64,000 nucleotides of DNA from Rosa chinensis (GCF_002994745.2 NC_037092.1:21105001-21169000), one strand, 5' to 3'. Shown: positions 34,663 to 44,385, counted from the first letter of the stretch. Program-made: numbers and translations. Notes: generated from the letters alone by a model not told the origin.

Positions 34663-37600
34663 TCACATGTTCTCGTCGGTTTCTGAATTGTGACCAAGGA
34701 CAAACAAGTCGTTATCTGCCTGGGCCATCCTTACTGTTGTTGCATTGTCTTCGACATCTGTATCAACATACATCTTGTAGTGGTTGTCAGTTTCAAGTTT
34801 TTCCACCCATCGTAAGCATGCCAGTGTCGAATCTATCTCTTTTCTGGTAAGAGATAGAAACAAGTCACTGCTGACTACGTCAGGATGATCGTAAGCAGTG
34901 ATGATAGTTTTCTCTCCTGCTGCCAGGAAGGTATTGTAGGTATCCTCAGAGATGATCTTTTTGATATATTCTAGAGTCATGGCTTTCATCCAAGGGATGC
35001 TTGAGTTTGGTTGGCCATTGTACCCTACACAGGCTGGTTGAAGATATTTCCTTTGAATAATTCTTACATAATGATAAGGAGGAATATATTCAACTTCACC
35101 GTTTGCCTTCTGGATCCATTCTGGAGGAGTGGATCTGAACTTCAGTCTAAGCATACAGTCATTTTTTCTTACATTTTTGACTGTATTAACAATGATAGGC
35201 GGCAAACCTTTTAGATCATCATTTGTTTTAGTCCACAGATTATGGACAAAACCATTTTCAACAAGCCAGAGCTTGTGTTCTTGAGGATGTTCACTCTGAA
35301 CATTAACCAGGTATCTTCCAACATAAGGACCTGAAACAATAAAGAGAGTTGGAGGAACTAGGTCTTCTGGATTATGTCTTCCTATCAGACTGTGGAATTC
35401 ATGCCAGTCTGATTCATTAAGTGCCATGACAGGAACTCTAGCACTTTCTGGACTTTCAAGGAAGAGAATTTTTTCTTTTCTTACAGCACTCTGCTGTATA
35501 TGACTTTCTTCAAATTGTGGTCTGGCGTTCTCATATAGTTCTTCAGCTAGTGCAAAGAGTGCCGGGAACACTAGACCACTGCTTCTTTCTTGGAAAGCAA
35601 ATAAGAGATTATCTAAGATTGCCTTCTGGTGATAAGCTAGTCTCCTGCCAGTTCTGAACACAGGAGTGTCAAAAGTTCTTAATTCATAATTAAAAACATT
35701 TATGACTCCAGTTGGAGTTGGTCTGCTTTTTGGCAAAGCAGCAGCCGTCAACGGTCTTGATGAGCCTTTACCGTCTGCCGTTTGAGACGGGCTAGCCAAT
35801 CCTTTACCCTGGGATTGATCAGTTGAGGCTAGTCCTTTAGGACTTAGCAGAAACCTTTTAAGAACTTTTTCTTTGGTTTCCATAGGATCTTCTTGATGCT
35901 CATGTTCTTTCCCAGTCCTTCTGCTTCTGGGATTACGACCTTCGTCGTCTTCTCTTTGGCTAAACATTGCCATTTCCCTGGTCAATGCGTCTGGAAGATA
36001 ATTCTTGTTTCCTGCAATTAATTCAACATTATAATCATATTGGTTAAGAAATAATTGCCAGTTTGCTAATCTTCCTCTATCAGCAGCTTTATCAAGTTTA
36101 AAATTTTTGAAATTCTTTACTCTGGCACAATCGGTGCGGACAGTAAAGGTTTTTCCAAGAAAAGCTGGTGAATTTAAAATCGTTTTCTTGACAGCCAAAA
36201 TTTCTTTTTCCCCTGTGGGATAATTCAGTTCTGCAGGGCTGAACTTGCCACTACAAAATTTGCAGATCTTTTCAATGTTAGTTCCAGGCGCTCTTGCCAG
36301 AACAACACCGGACCAGTAATTATCGCTCGCATCTGTCTGGAGGATAATTTCATCATTCTCTTCTGATTGTTGGAGAGGAGGGAGGTTTTTGCAGAGATTT
36401 TTTATCTGCTTCACAATCTTTTCATCATCTTCTGTGAAGTTCCATTTTCTTTTGGAACTTGTCTTAGGAGATAACATCGCTGTTAACCCTGAGATTTTAG
36501 GGATGAAATCTCTCCCATAATTTATGACACCAAGGAATCTCTCTAGACTCTTAGCATCAGGAATTTTGTCTGGGAACTTCCAGATCTTTTCAAGAATATG
36601 AGGTTGGAGTTTTATTACTCCATTTTTGATGTTTATCCCTAGGAAATCAACTTCATCAAGGATAAAGAAGATTTTCTTTTCACCTAGGATGATTCCATGC
36701 TGAACTATCAGCTTTACTACCTCATGGAGGTGTTTCATGTGTTCTTCTTTGTTTTTGGAGAAGACTAGGATGTCATCTATGTAGACGACGCAAAACTCTG
36801 CCACATGCTTGAAGATGTTGTCCATCTTTCTTTGGAAGATTGAGGGAGCTTGCTTTAGACCAAAAGGCATTACTAACCATTCATAATGGCCTTGTGGTGT
36901 TCCAAATGCAGTGAGAGGTATGCTCTCAGGATGCATCTTGACTTGCCAGAAACCCGACTTTGCATCGAATTTCGAAAAGACTTTGACTCCTCTGAGCTGG
37001 TTGATCAGTACTCTTACTTGAGCAATTTGATAACCATCTTTGACAGTCTTCTTGTTGACATCTCTGTAGTCAATCACCATTCTAGCTTTTCCTCTTAGAG
37101 TTTCTGCATGATTTCTCACGTAGAATGCTGGAGCATGATGAGGGCTAGTGGAAGGTTGAATCAATCTCTTGTTCAGGAGATCTTCAATATCTTTTCTGAA
37201 TTCCTTTTGATCTTCCTCTTTGTAATGAGGAATGGCTTTGACATGGCAGATAGCATTCATGTCATGCAATTTCAATTCACAGACCACTGGGTCTTTTTCC
37301 CAAAACTTTTGAGGATTTGTATCCACATTCTGCTCGAGTAGTTTCTTGATTTTTTCAAGAGTGGGAATTTGCTGAGACTCAAGCTTATTCTGAAAGTGCT
37401 TGAGGTTGTGTTCATGGATGAAACTAGCTTCTTCATCTTCACTGGCTTCTTCTTCTTCTTCTTCTGAAGATTCTTCAACAAGCAATTCTTCTTGTTGTTT
37501 GATTTGGAGTATGGGCTCGAATTTGGGTTTGTAGGGGGGAAGATCACCACTATTCTGTTGCGATCTCTGATAGTGAGTAGTAAAACCGGGACCTACCACA

Positions 37601-40600
37601 CTGAATGCATGTGTGAGTCGGTCTGCCCAGAACACCCGTCCTCCTTTCCTGAAGCCTATCGCTTCTTCATCCTGAATAAATCTTTGTTGGAGAATAAAAT
37701 CATTTCCTAACAGGAAATCAGATCCTTGGCCTTCTGACTGCCAAACATTCTGGATGATAAATGTTCCTCCACCAATGGTGATATGAACATTTTTTGCTAC
37801 TTTCTTCATGGTGAGATGGCTTCCATCAAATGTAACACCAGTAGCTGACTTTTTCTTATCTTCTTTCCAGAGTTCATCTGGAATTGCAAATCTCTTTGCA
37901 ACAGTAAAACCTGATCCATTATCTACAAAGGCATGTAGATGATATTTCCTGTGATCAGGGAATTTGAGTCCGATCTCTATGTAGTTGCTGTATCTACTTG
38001 TAGAGACGACTTTCGATTGGTGAGGCTCATTTTCTTGAGTTTGCTCTTTTGGAATGAATGGTTTACATTCTTCTGAAACATTTTCCTGCATGGGTGATTT
38101 ATCTTCACTATCATCCCAGTTTGTAGGAATTATCTCTTTGATGTCTGGATCACTGAACCAGGACGGAGGATCATATCTGACTTTATAATCATACTTGCCA
38201 GAAGGTTGGCCAAGTAGATCCCATGTGTCAGTAGCCTCTTGTCTTTCTAAGAGATGTACCGTTTCTGGTGGTTTTACCAGTTCTACATTTTCTGGTATTT
38301 CAACCAGTTCAATATCTTCATCGACTTTTTCTTTATCGACGATTTCTTCCTTTTTCGAGGAAGACGGTTCCATGGTTTCCTGGAAAAGAGTTTCAATTTC
38401 TTTTGCCTTTTGCTCGGCAAAATACTCTTCATATTCTTGCTTAACCAATTGGCTGACAAGACCATTCTTGGTTTTTCTTCTCGCTTCAGCTATGAAGCAT
38501 TCTTTGTGATAAGTCTTCTTAGACTCTTCACAAAACATTGGGAGACCATTCTTTTCGTGACAAAAGCAGTAGTCACAAACGAATGTACCAGGGTTCACCT
38601 GATAAGAAGACATGAAGGATTCTGTCTTGCTTTCTTCCCAGTTTTTTATTCTCAAAACATTCAGTTGTCTAGATTCGAAGTACTCTACTTCAGAATCAAT
38701 CTCAGACTCTTCTGATGAACTTTCTTCTTCTCCAGACCAGGCAGAGTAGACTGACCTGTCGTCATCTTCATCATCAGAATAGGCTATTTCGTAGCCTTTC
38801 ATGTTTGCTACCTCTACTATTTGCTCATATTCTTCAAAGAGAGCCTTAGTAGATCTTTTACCCTTTTCCGGACATTCATTTGCATAGTGTCCTTCAGCTT
38901 TACACAACCAACATCTGCAAGCTTTCTTGCTAGGCTGTTTATGCTGATGAGTATTCTTCTTTTTGAAGAATTTCTTTTTAGGATCTTCATCCTGTTGCTT
39001 TTTGTAATTGGAACTTCTCTTGAATTTCCAATTCTTCTTCTGATTACTCTTTTTAAATTTTTTAGAGTAATATTTTTCTTTTTTCTTCTTTCTGTGGAAT
39101 TTGGAGTCATGGCATCCCCAGTTTGTGGGCATATCTAATATTCCATAACAGAAATTTTCAACTCCTTTGAGTTGTTTCTTGGCCATCTTAGCTCTAAGAT
39201 TGGCTTTGCATTGCTCTTTCAGTAATTGCCGGATTCTGTCGGCAATCCCTCCAACTGAAAATCTTTCAATTGGTTTTTCAGCTATGCTTTCTCTCACAGC
39301 TGTTCTCCATGGTTCAGGGAGTTTTCTGTGCAACAGATTAACTAGATCAGTATTTTCTAGTTCACCAATTGTACAGTAGTACTCTTGAAACTCATTCAAG
39401 TATTCTTCGAAATATCTCATGTCACAGATTTTAAGAGCATAGATATTCGATTTTGCCGTTTCTTTGGCTTTTTCACTCAGATTTGAAAGATCTCCACAGA
39501 ACTGATCATACAGTGGTACTGCAAAATCATACGGAGATTTTGAATTTTTGATTTCTTCCAGCCAGTCTTTTCCTCTGGCAGTTTCTTTGAAAGATAGGTA
39601 GTACTTTTTTGCTACTCCAGTGAGAGTAGTTTCATAGTACACCTGCAGATCTGGTGCTTCAAATTTGCCAAGGGTGAGTGCAGAAGCCATCATCAGGCTA
39701 TCTACCCATTGGTCAATGGTTTTTCTTTTGTCTAGACTCTTGTCTAGATTTAACCATATGCCATAGTTCGTGATCGGAACTCTAGGCAGATTGTCCTCTG
39801 GGACAAATCTTTGAGAATTTCTTTCTCCTTTTTTACCCGTGGGGGCTTTCTGAAATGGGAGTTTTATTTCTTTTTTTTCTCTGCTAATGAAAGTTCTAGA
39901 GCTTTCTCCTTCTTCCATTTCAATATCTTGATAAGGAAAGACTTTTCTTGTCTTTCTGAATTTGTATTCTTTCATTTCTTCGATTAGTTTTTCTAATCGT
40001 TCAGGATTTTCGCAATTCCCAGCTTCTTCATAAAGATCATAGAGCTTCTTAGTTCTGAACATATGGACTGGTCTGTTCAGATCAGCTTCCAATTCTTCTT
40101 CAGAAATTGGCTCTTCAATAGTGGGTTTTATACCACTGACACTAGCTTCTCTAGTGCTGTAGCTTCTTCTTAGAAGATTGTTCTTGTTTATCCTGAGATT
40201 CTCAGGACTGACATCACTTCTTCTGTGATTGTCAAAATTAAGACTAATTTCTCCAGTCTTTCTACTCTCGTAGATCTTTGCTTTTGCTCTTTCCGGCTGC
40301 TTCTTTGGACCGGATAATTTCCATTCAAGAGGAAAAGTTACTTCATTCCGAGTAACTTTGTGGATTTGTTGTGAATGGTTCTTCTGATTGGTGAGGAATC
40401 CAGTAGTAAGACCTGGGATATTTGTTATCCTTGTCTTAGGGGCTACTGTAGTACTCATCAATTTATAGTATATTCTATATACTATAGCAAGTTCTTGCAT
40501 ATCTTCTTTCATGGATATACCATCTGTCTTGACTCTCAGTCTGAGACAATGAGCTGCATCTTTCAAGCTGGTGGTGAAGTTGGGGAAGCAGTTGAAATAT

Positions 40601-41445
40601 GCTACTTGGTCGCATAAGGATGCTTCGAGTGTTCCCAACAGACTAGCTTGGAAGTCTATTAACCTGTTGTCCTGTAGGACACATAGGACCGAACAGTTTA
40701 TGCCTTCACGTGCAAGCAGATTTATGCCTACTTGGACTGCTCCAATATGCATAAATTGATATTTTTTTGCTTGAGCTCTAGCAACTTCTGAAGGAGTGAT
40801 TAATAGAAGATCAGTCTCTCCTCCTGCTGTAGCTGGAGTTGTAATTTCCAGAAGTTTAAAATAATGGCTATCCATTAAATCAAACTTTCCCCTTTTGTAG
40901 ATTTGTTTAAAATCTAACTTTGGGATTGAGGAATTTTTTACCTCTTGTTCGATTTCGTTGAATTCGAATTCTTCAGCATTTAGGAGCTGTACTCCCTTCT
41001 TTTTCCCAAAGATGCTTAACATCTTCATTTCTCTATTTTCCGGATTTTCATACCGGATACTAGTCTGACTAGTAGATGGTTCCAGAAAAATCATATTTGG
41101 AATACGATTTGTGTCTGGTTTTTCTAACGGTTTGAATCCATTAGTTTTCTTTTTTACTGTAGGCACTTTCTTGTCCTTCAGTATATTTTTCATGATATCC
41201 AGCGTTTTTTGCTGTTCATTGACTTTTCTACTGACAACTGTCAGCTTTTCTTCTTCCACTTTTGGAAGTTCTTTGATATAATCCAGTTTGTTTTCCAATC
41301 TTTCTAATTGGTGGATTATAGCAGGTAATTTTTCTAGATGAGTTTGACATCTAGATATTTCTAGTAACAACTTCTGATATTTCTCATCAGAAGATTTCAA
41401 TAGAGAATTTATTTTTTCTAATAACAATTCTGACATTGTCCCCAT
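34663..41445 (-). CDS. Petuvirus-like polyprotein (MP-CP-PR-RT-RH), 2260 aa
   Basis: The ATG at 41445 is 33 bases after the primer site. Domains in order (approximate residues): N-terminal coiled coil 5-110; 30K-type movement protein 185-350 (GAVQVGINLLAREG, then LIDFQASLLGT); coat protein 540-860 with a Lys-rich stretch and zinc knuckle CWLCKAEGHYANEC near 842; a second Cys/His cluster 956-985 (CDYC...C...HKEC); aspartic protease near 1172 with VDNGS; reverse transcriptase 1400-1650 with YIDD near 1553; RNase H 1705-1825 (TDASD); then a tail of about 430 residues whose last 340 look like a folded domain I cannot name. The length is close to the petuvirus single ORF. No stops or frameshifts. 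Whether it is expressed is unknown. The protease has Asp-Asn-Gly where Asp-Thr/Ser-Gly is usual. Confidence 0.93.
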   Translation of the reverse strand: MGTMSELLLEKINSLLKSSDEKYQKLLLEISRCQTHLEKLPAIIHQLERLENKLDYIKELPKVEEEKLTVVSRKVNEQQKTLDIMKNILKDKKVPTVKKKTNGFKPLEKPDTNRIPNMIFLEPSTSQTSIRYENPENREMKMLSIFGKKKGVQLLNAEEFEFNEIEQEVKNSSIPKLDFKQIYKRGKFDLMDSHYFKLLEITTPATAGGETDLLLITPSEVARAQAKKYQFMHIGAVQVGINLLAREGINCSVLCVLQDNRLIDFQASLLGTLEASLCDQVAYFNCFPNFTTSLKDAAHCLRLRVKTDGISMKEDMQELAIVYRIYYKLMSTTVAPKTRITNIPGLTTGFLTNQKNHSQQIHKVTRNEVTFPLEWKLSGPKKQPERAKAKIYESRKTGEISLNFDNHRRSDVSPENLRINKNNLLRRSYSTREASVSGIKPTIEEPISEEELEADLNRPVHMFRTKKLYDLYEEAGNCENPERLEKLIEEMKEYKFRKTRKVFPYQDIEMEEGESSRTFISREKKEIKLPFQKAPTGKKGERNSQRFVPEDNLPRVPITNYGIWLNLDKSLDKRKTIDQWVDSLMMASALTLGKFEAPDLQVYYETTLTGVAKKYYLSFKETARGKDWLEEIKNSKSPYDFAVPLYDQFCGDLSNLSEKAKETAKSNIYALKICDMRYFEEYLNEFQEYYCTIGELENTDLVNLLHRKLPEPWRTAVRESIAEKPIERFSVGGIADRIRQLLKEQCKANLRAKMAKKQLKGVENFCYGILDMPTNWGCHDSKFHRKKKKEKYYSKKFKKSNQKKNWKFKRSSNYKKQQDEDPKKKFFKKKNTHQHKQPSKKACRCWLCKAEGHYANECPEKGKRSTKALFEEYEQIVEVANMKGYEIAYSDDEDDDRSVYSAWSGEEESSSEESEIDSEVEYFESRQLNVLRIKNWEESKTESFMSSYQVNPGTFVCDYCFCHEKNGLPMFCEESKKTYHKECFIAEARRKTKNGLVSQLVKQEYEEYFAEQKAKEIETLFQETMEPSSSKKEEIVDKEKVDEDIELVEIPENVELVKPPETVHLLERQEATDTWDLLGQPSGKYDYKVRYDPPSWFSDPDIKEIIPTNWDDSEDKSPMQENVSEECKPFIPKEQTQENEPHQSKVVSTSRYSNYIEIGLKFPDHRKYHLHAFVDNGSGFTVAKRFAIPDELWKEDKKKSATGVTFDGSHLTMKKVAKNVHITIGGGTFIIQNVWQSEGQGSDFLLGNDFILQQRFIQDEEAIGFRKGGRVFWADRLTHAFSVVGPGFTTHYQRSQQNSGDLPPYKPKFEPILQIKQQEELLVEESSEEEEEEASEDEEASFIHEHNLKHFQNKLESQQIPTLEKIKKLLEQNVDTNPQKFWEKDPVVCELKLHDMNAICHVKAIPHYKEEDQKEFRKDIEDLLNKRLIQPSTSPHHAPAFYVRNHAETLRGKARMVIDYRDVNKKTVKDGYQIAQVRVLINQLRGVKVFSKFDAKSGFWQVKMHPESIPLTAFGTPQGHYEWLVMPFGLKQAPSIFQRKMDNIFKHVAEFCVVYIDDILVFSKNKEEHMKHLHEVVKLIVQHGIILGEKKIFFILDEVDFLGINIKNGVIKLQPHILEKIWKFPDKIPDAKSLERFLGVINYGRDFIPKISGLTAMLSPKTSSKRKWNFTEDDEKIVKQIKNLCKNLPPLQQSEENDEIILQTDASDNYWSGVVLARAPGTNIEKICKFCSGKFSPAELNYPTGEKEILAVKKTILNSPAFLGKTFTVRTDCARVKNFKNFKLDKAADRGRLANWQLFLNQYDYNVELIAGNKNYLPDALTREMAMFSQREDDEGRNPRSRRTGKEHEHQEDPMETKEKVLKRFLLSPKGLASTDQSQGKGLASPSQTADGKGSSRPLTAAALPKSRPTPTGVINVFNYELRTFDTPVFRTGRRLAYHQKAILDNLLFAFQERSSGLVFPALFALAEELYENARPQFEESHIQQSAVRKEKILFLESPESARVPVMALNESDWHEFHSLIGRHNPEDLVPPTLFIVSGPYVGRYLVNVQSEHPQEHKLWLVENGFVHNLWTKTNDDLKGLPPIIVNTVKNVRKNDCMLRLKFRSTPPEWIQKANGEVEYIPPYHYVRIIQRKYLQPACVGYNGQPNSSIPWMKAMTLEYIKKIISEDTYNTFLAAGEKTIITAYDHPDVVSSDLFLSLTRKEIDSTLACLRWVEKLETDNHYKMYVDTDVEDNATTVRMAQADNDLFVLGHNSETDENM

Positions 41446-41477
41446 TAAGGAGGGGTTCTCCTTGAGCTATTTTACAA

Positions 41478-41489
41478 GCTCTGATACCA
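41478..41489 (-). other. Met-tRNA primer-binding site of the pararetrovirus
   Basis: TGGTATCAGAGC on the minus strand complements the 3' end of plant initiator tRNA-Met, the primer used by all caulimovirids. It sits between the 106-codon ORF and the polyprotein, roughly 700 bases after the TATA region when the genome is viewed as a circle. Confidence 0.88.
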
Positions 41490-41502
41490 GTGATGTGCGG
41501 AT

Positions 41503-41823
41503 CTAACCAATGCTCAAATAATCAAGAGGTTTTTGTTCCTCTTCCAGAACTTCTAAGAGATTATCTATCTCCTCTTCTATTCTATATATTCTAGTCTGTA
41601 GTCTATAGATAATATCCCAGTAATTGGGAGAATCTCTACTAAGATTATCTCTATAGGTTTTTAATTTTCTCAATTTCTCTCTCTCCTTTTGCAGTTCCTT
41701 AGTAGTAATTTTACAAATAGCAATCAACTCAAGTCTATCAATAATCGAAATTATGAATGGTGAAAATAACCGTTTACCTTCGAGTATAGAGGATGGATTT
41801 ATACCTGCAATATGGTTAAACAA
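41503..41823 (-). CDS. Small coiled-coil ORF in the pararetroviral leader, 106 aa
   Basis: Open from an ATG at 41823 to a stop at 41503, ahead of the primer site. The middle is strongly charged and heptad-like (KELQKEREKLRKLKTYRDN, YRLQTRIYRIEEEIDNLLEV), suggesting a coiled coil. I do not recognise the family. Some caulimovirids have small coiled-coil virion-associated or aphid-factor proteins, but position and length alone do not prove kinship. It could also be a long regulatory upstream ORF. Its intact state matches that of the polyprotein. Confidence 0.6.
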   Translation of the reverse strand: MFNHIAGINPSSILEGKRLFSPFIISIIDRLELIAICKITTKELQKEREKLRKLKTYRDNLSRDSPNYWDIIYRLQTRIYRIEEEIDNLLEVLEEEQKPLDYLSIG

Positions 41824-42170
41824 ACAAATTCAAAAGCATGGGCCCACTACGCTCCGTCAATTTTATTTTTACCCAAGGAAGAGATAACTATTAAGGAAAG
41901 TAAAAGACTTACTAAAGACAAAATGTCCTTAAGTGTAAACTTTTGTCCTTAGATGTATAAAATCAAAAGTGGAGGAGTTATTTGTGTTTTGGACTTCTAC
42001 TAGGGGGGTCTTTGTAGTTTGCTAAAGAAATAAATAGGCTAACTGACACGTGGTTGGAAGGGATTGGACAGATGCGAGTGGGCTTTGATAGTCTTGATTT
42101 GTCAACGTCCGTTAAGTCTGTCAACGATGACGTACTCGCGCTAATGGGAAAGCAATAGCACTGTTTTACT

Positions 42171-43000
42171 TGGACCTCATTTGATTCAAGGAAATGAAAG
42201 TTATTCCTTTATTATTATTTTTTTTTCTATGAGAAGTTCATTTTCCAATAACTTTTCATTCAATTTTTTGGTAATATTAGAAGAGATATTAGGAAAGTTG
42301 TTAAAAAGTTTGTAATTAATAAAATAAAATAATGTGTTGTGAGTAATAAAGACAAGGAAAGAATGAGAAAATGATTTCTTTTGGCCTGGTTTGGTTCATG
42401 GAAAGGAAATCAATTCCTTAGAAAATCTCATGGTAAAGGAAAACAAATTTCCCACTAGCTTTTCTTTCCACTGCTTGGGAACTTTGGGAAAGCAATGGGA
42501 AAAGATATGTTTGTTTCCATTTTAGTATTTGGCTTGTGTAAGGAAAGGAAACTAAATTATACTGATATTTCATTTATATCCTCATATATTAAAACACAAA
42601 TCATAAATTTTTCAAACAAAATTGTCAATAACAATTTTTAACAAGGATATGAAAGTATTTTTGATATAATTAATGCACATTTAATGCTAGAAAAGTGGGA
42701 GGAAAATGAATCATTTGGAGGATGAGTGTATTCACTTTCCCCCATATTTTCCCTTCTCAAAGGAAAATTGTTCCTTTCCTTGTGCACACCAAACATATGA
42801 AAGGAATATATTTCCTTTCCCAAACCCTCAATTCCGTGAATCAAACGAGGCCTCGGTGTTTGAAAGGAACCACTTTCCTCCTTATTTTCCCTTCCTTCAG
42901 GAAATTTAGGAAAATATTTCCTTTCCTTTTATATCTCAAACGCAAGAAAGAAACAAGTTTTGTTTTCTGGTGCTTACTTTCCGCGAACCAAATGCGGTCT
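42171..43000. mobile_element. Foldback MITE-like element upstream of ERO1-B
   Basis: Left end TGGACCTCATTTGATTCAAGG and right end, reverse-complemented, AGACCGCATTTGGTTCGCGG are imperfect inverted repeats. Copy A (around 28310) lacks the block, so it is an insertion. No clear TSD. It contains a second element of the same kind at 42383-42852. Many GGAAAGGAAA stretches are repeated inverted. Confidence 0.65.
42383..42852. mobile_element. Inner MITE nested in 42171-43000
   Basis: Ends GGCCTGGTTTGGTTCATGG and, reverse-complemented, GGCCTCGTTTGATTCACGG. Both tips resemble the outer element, so the two belong to one family. TSD not resolved. Confidence 0.6.
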
Positions 43001-43224
43001 AAAGGGAATTGTTGCTTGCTTACTAGTTATGAAATTGACCTAGCCTTCCCATGCCAGACAATTTTAATTTTATTTAAATCTTTAAATTTAGTCATTTTTT
43101 CAAAATTTTATTTTATTTTAGCAATTACAAATAGGAGTGATTTTAAAACTAGGGTAGATATTGCCGAAAGGAAAACACAAAAAATAGCTATTGAACTCGG
43201 TGAGTTGAAAGGTTATATTTTCTA

Positions 43225-43730
43225 GGGAAAATTTTGCAAACAGTACACCAAGTAAAGGACACTAATAATTTTTATACGCAAAGTTTCAAACCAAACATTT
43301 CGGTACACGAAATCTGAAACCCGACCCACTATCAGTACACGACGTCATTTTTTGACACCAAAATGTCCATTATGCCCTCAGTTCTTCTTTTTTTTAAATA
43401 ATTTTTTTTCTGTTATTTTTTTTTCCTTCGTTTATAAATGACTCGAGTCATTTTTTTCCTGTTATGCAAGGTGAGGAAGGCGGCGTTGGAAGCGAGGGAG
43501 TGAGCCCGGAAGAAGAAAGAGATAAAACGAAGGAAAAAAAAATAACAGAAAAAAATATTAAAAAAAAAAAGAACTGAAGGCATAATGGACATTTTGGTAT
43601 CAAAAATTGACGTCTTGTACTGATAGTGGGTCGAGTTTCAGATTTCGTGTACCGAAATGTTTGGTTTGAAACTTTGTGTATAAGAATTATTAGTGGTCTT
43701 TACTTGGTGCACTGTTTGCGAAATTTACCC
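43225..43730. mobile_element. Foldback MULE-type MITE with 9-bp TSD
   Basis: Arms of about 215 bp, left GGGAAAATTTTGCAAACAG and right, reverse-complemented, GGGTAAATTTCGCAAACAG. A perfect 9-bp TSD, TATTTTCTA, lies at 43216-43224 and 43731-43739. The arms share CATAATGGACATTTTGGT text. The loop of about 80 bp (43440-43520) is GC-richer and non-coding. Confidence 0.92.
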
Positions 43731-44385
43731 TATTTTCTAGTTCCAAAATAGCTACTATTATAGATATTGTGGTTTTTCTTATCTCCATTGTTTGAATGAG
43801 GTGCATATTTCCAATGTTTTAAGTTTCTCCGAAACTGCAGAAATTTCCGTCAAAATTTTCTTAAATTTGAAGTACCGAAACGAAATTCATATGCTATATT
43901 ATTTCCGTCAGGAGTTTTCCGAAATTTTCTGTACATTTCCGCGAAATTCTTAGTTTCAGAAATATCTACACACAAAAAATATATTAAAAAATTCACACCG
44001 AAATTTTGTTTGAAATTTCTCTGAAATTTCTGTGAAATTTGTTTGTCACTGACAAAATAGGGAAAGTCGTCCAAACAGTGTCTGAACTTTTCCAGACTAT
44101 TAATTTTCATACTTATACTTTGAAAATATCGAAATGGTACCTGAAAATTTAAGCCAGATCCAATTTTCATACCTGGCAATAGTAATATCGTCAACGGCGT
44201 TAACTTTTAAGGGGTAAATCCGGTACTTCCGAAACAAAAAACTTTTTTTTTTGGGAGTTAACCTTCTTCTTCCAGCTGCTTTCGAATTCTTTTCTTTCTT
44301 TCTCACAATTGATTCACTTCACTTATTCTTTCTTTCTTCTTCTTCTTCGAATTGCTACTTCATCAAACCAAGGACAAAGTTCTCT

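Larger units (their letters stand above)
34235..42024 (-). mobile_element. Endogenous pararetrovirus, petuvirus-like (Caulimoviridae)
   Basis: A single 7.8-kb copy lies in the upstream region of ERO1-B, with AAGAAATA on both sides (34227-34234 and 42025-42032). Read on the minus strand the order is 5' leader, 106-codon ORF, Met-tRNA primer site, 2260-codon polyprotein, 35S-like TATA region. There are no LTRs and no integrase, and a movement protein is present, so this is a caulimovirid rather than a retrotransposon. The single-polyprotein layout (movement, coat, protease, RT, RNase H) is that of petuviruses. The linear copy is permuted, with the break inside the leader. Paralog A lacks it, so integration postdates the duplication. 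The flanking repeats could be microhomology or a TSD; caulimovirids encode no integrase. The main reading frame has no stops. Confidence 0.9.
30237..43120. repeat. Segmental duplication, copy B (interrupted)
   Basis: Matches copy A (24365-29040) in the same order and strand. It is interrupted by the pararetrovirus (34235-42024) and by a foldback element (42171-43000). After the insert, the match resumes with CTAACTGACACGTGG and continues through the TTAATTTTATTTAAATC text near 43070. Confidence 0.85.

Noticed and set aside
34235..42024. Interpretation as an LTR retrotransposon
   Set aside because: No LTR pair and no integrase; a 30K-type movement protein region is present, and the TATA region lies after the polyprotein as in a permuted circular genome.
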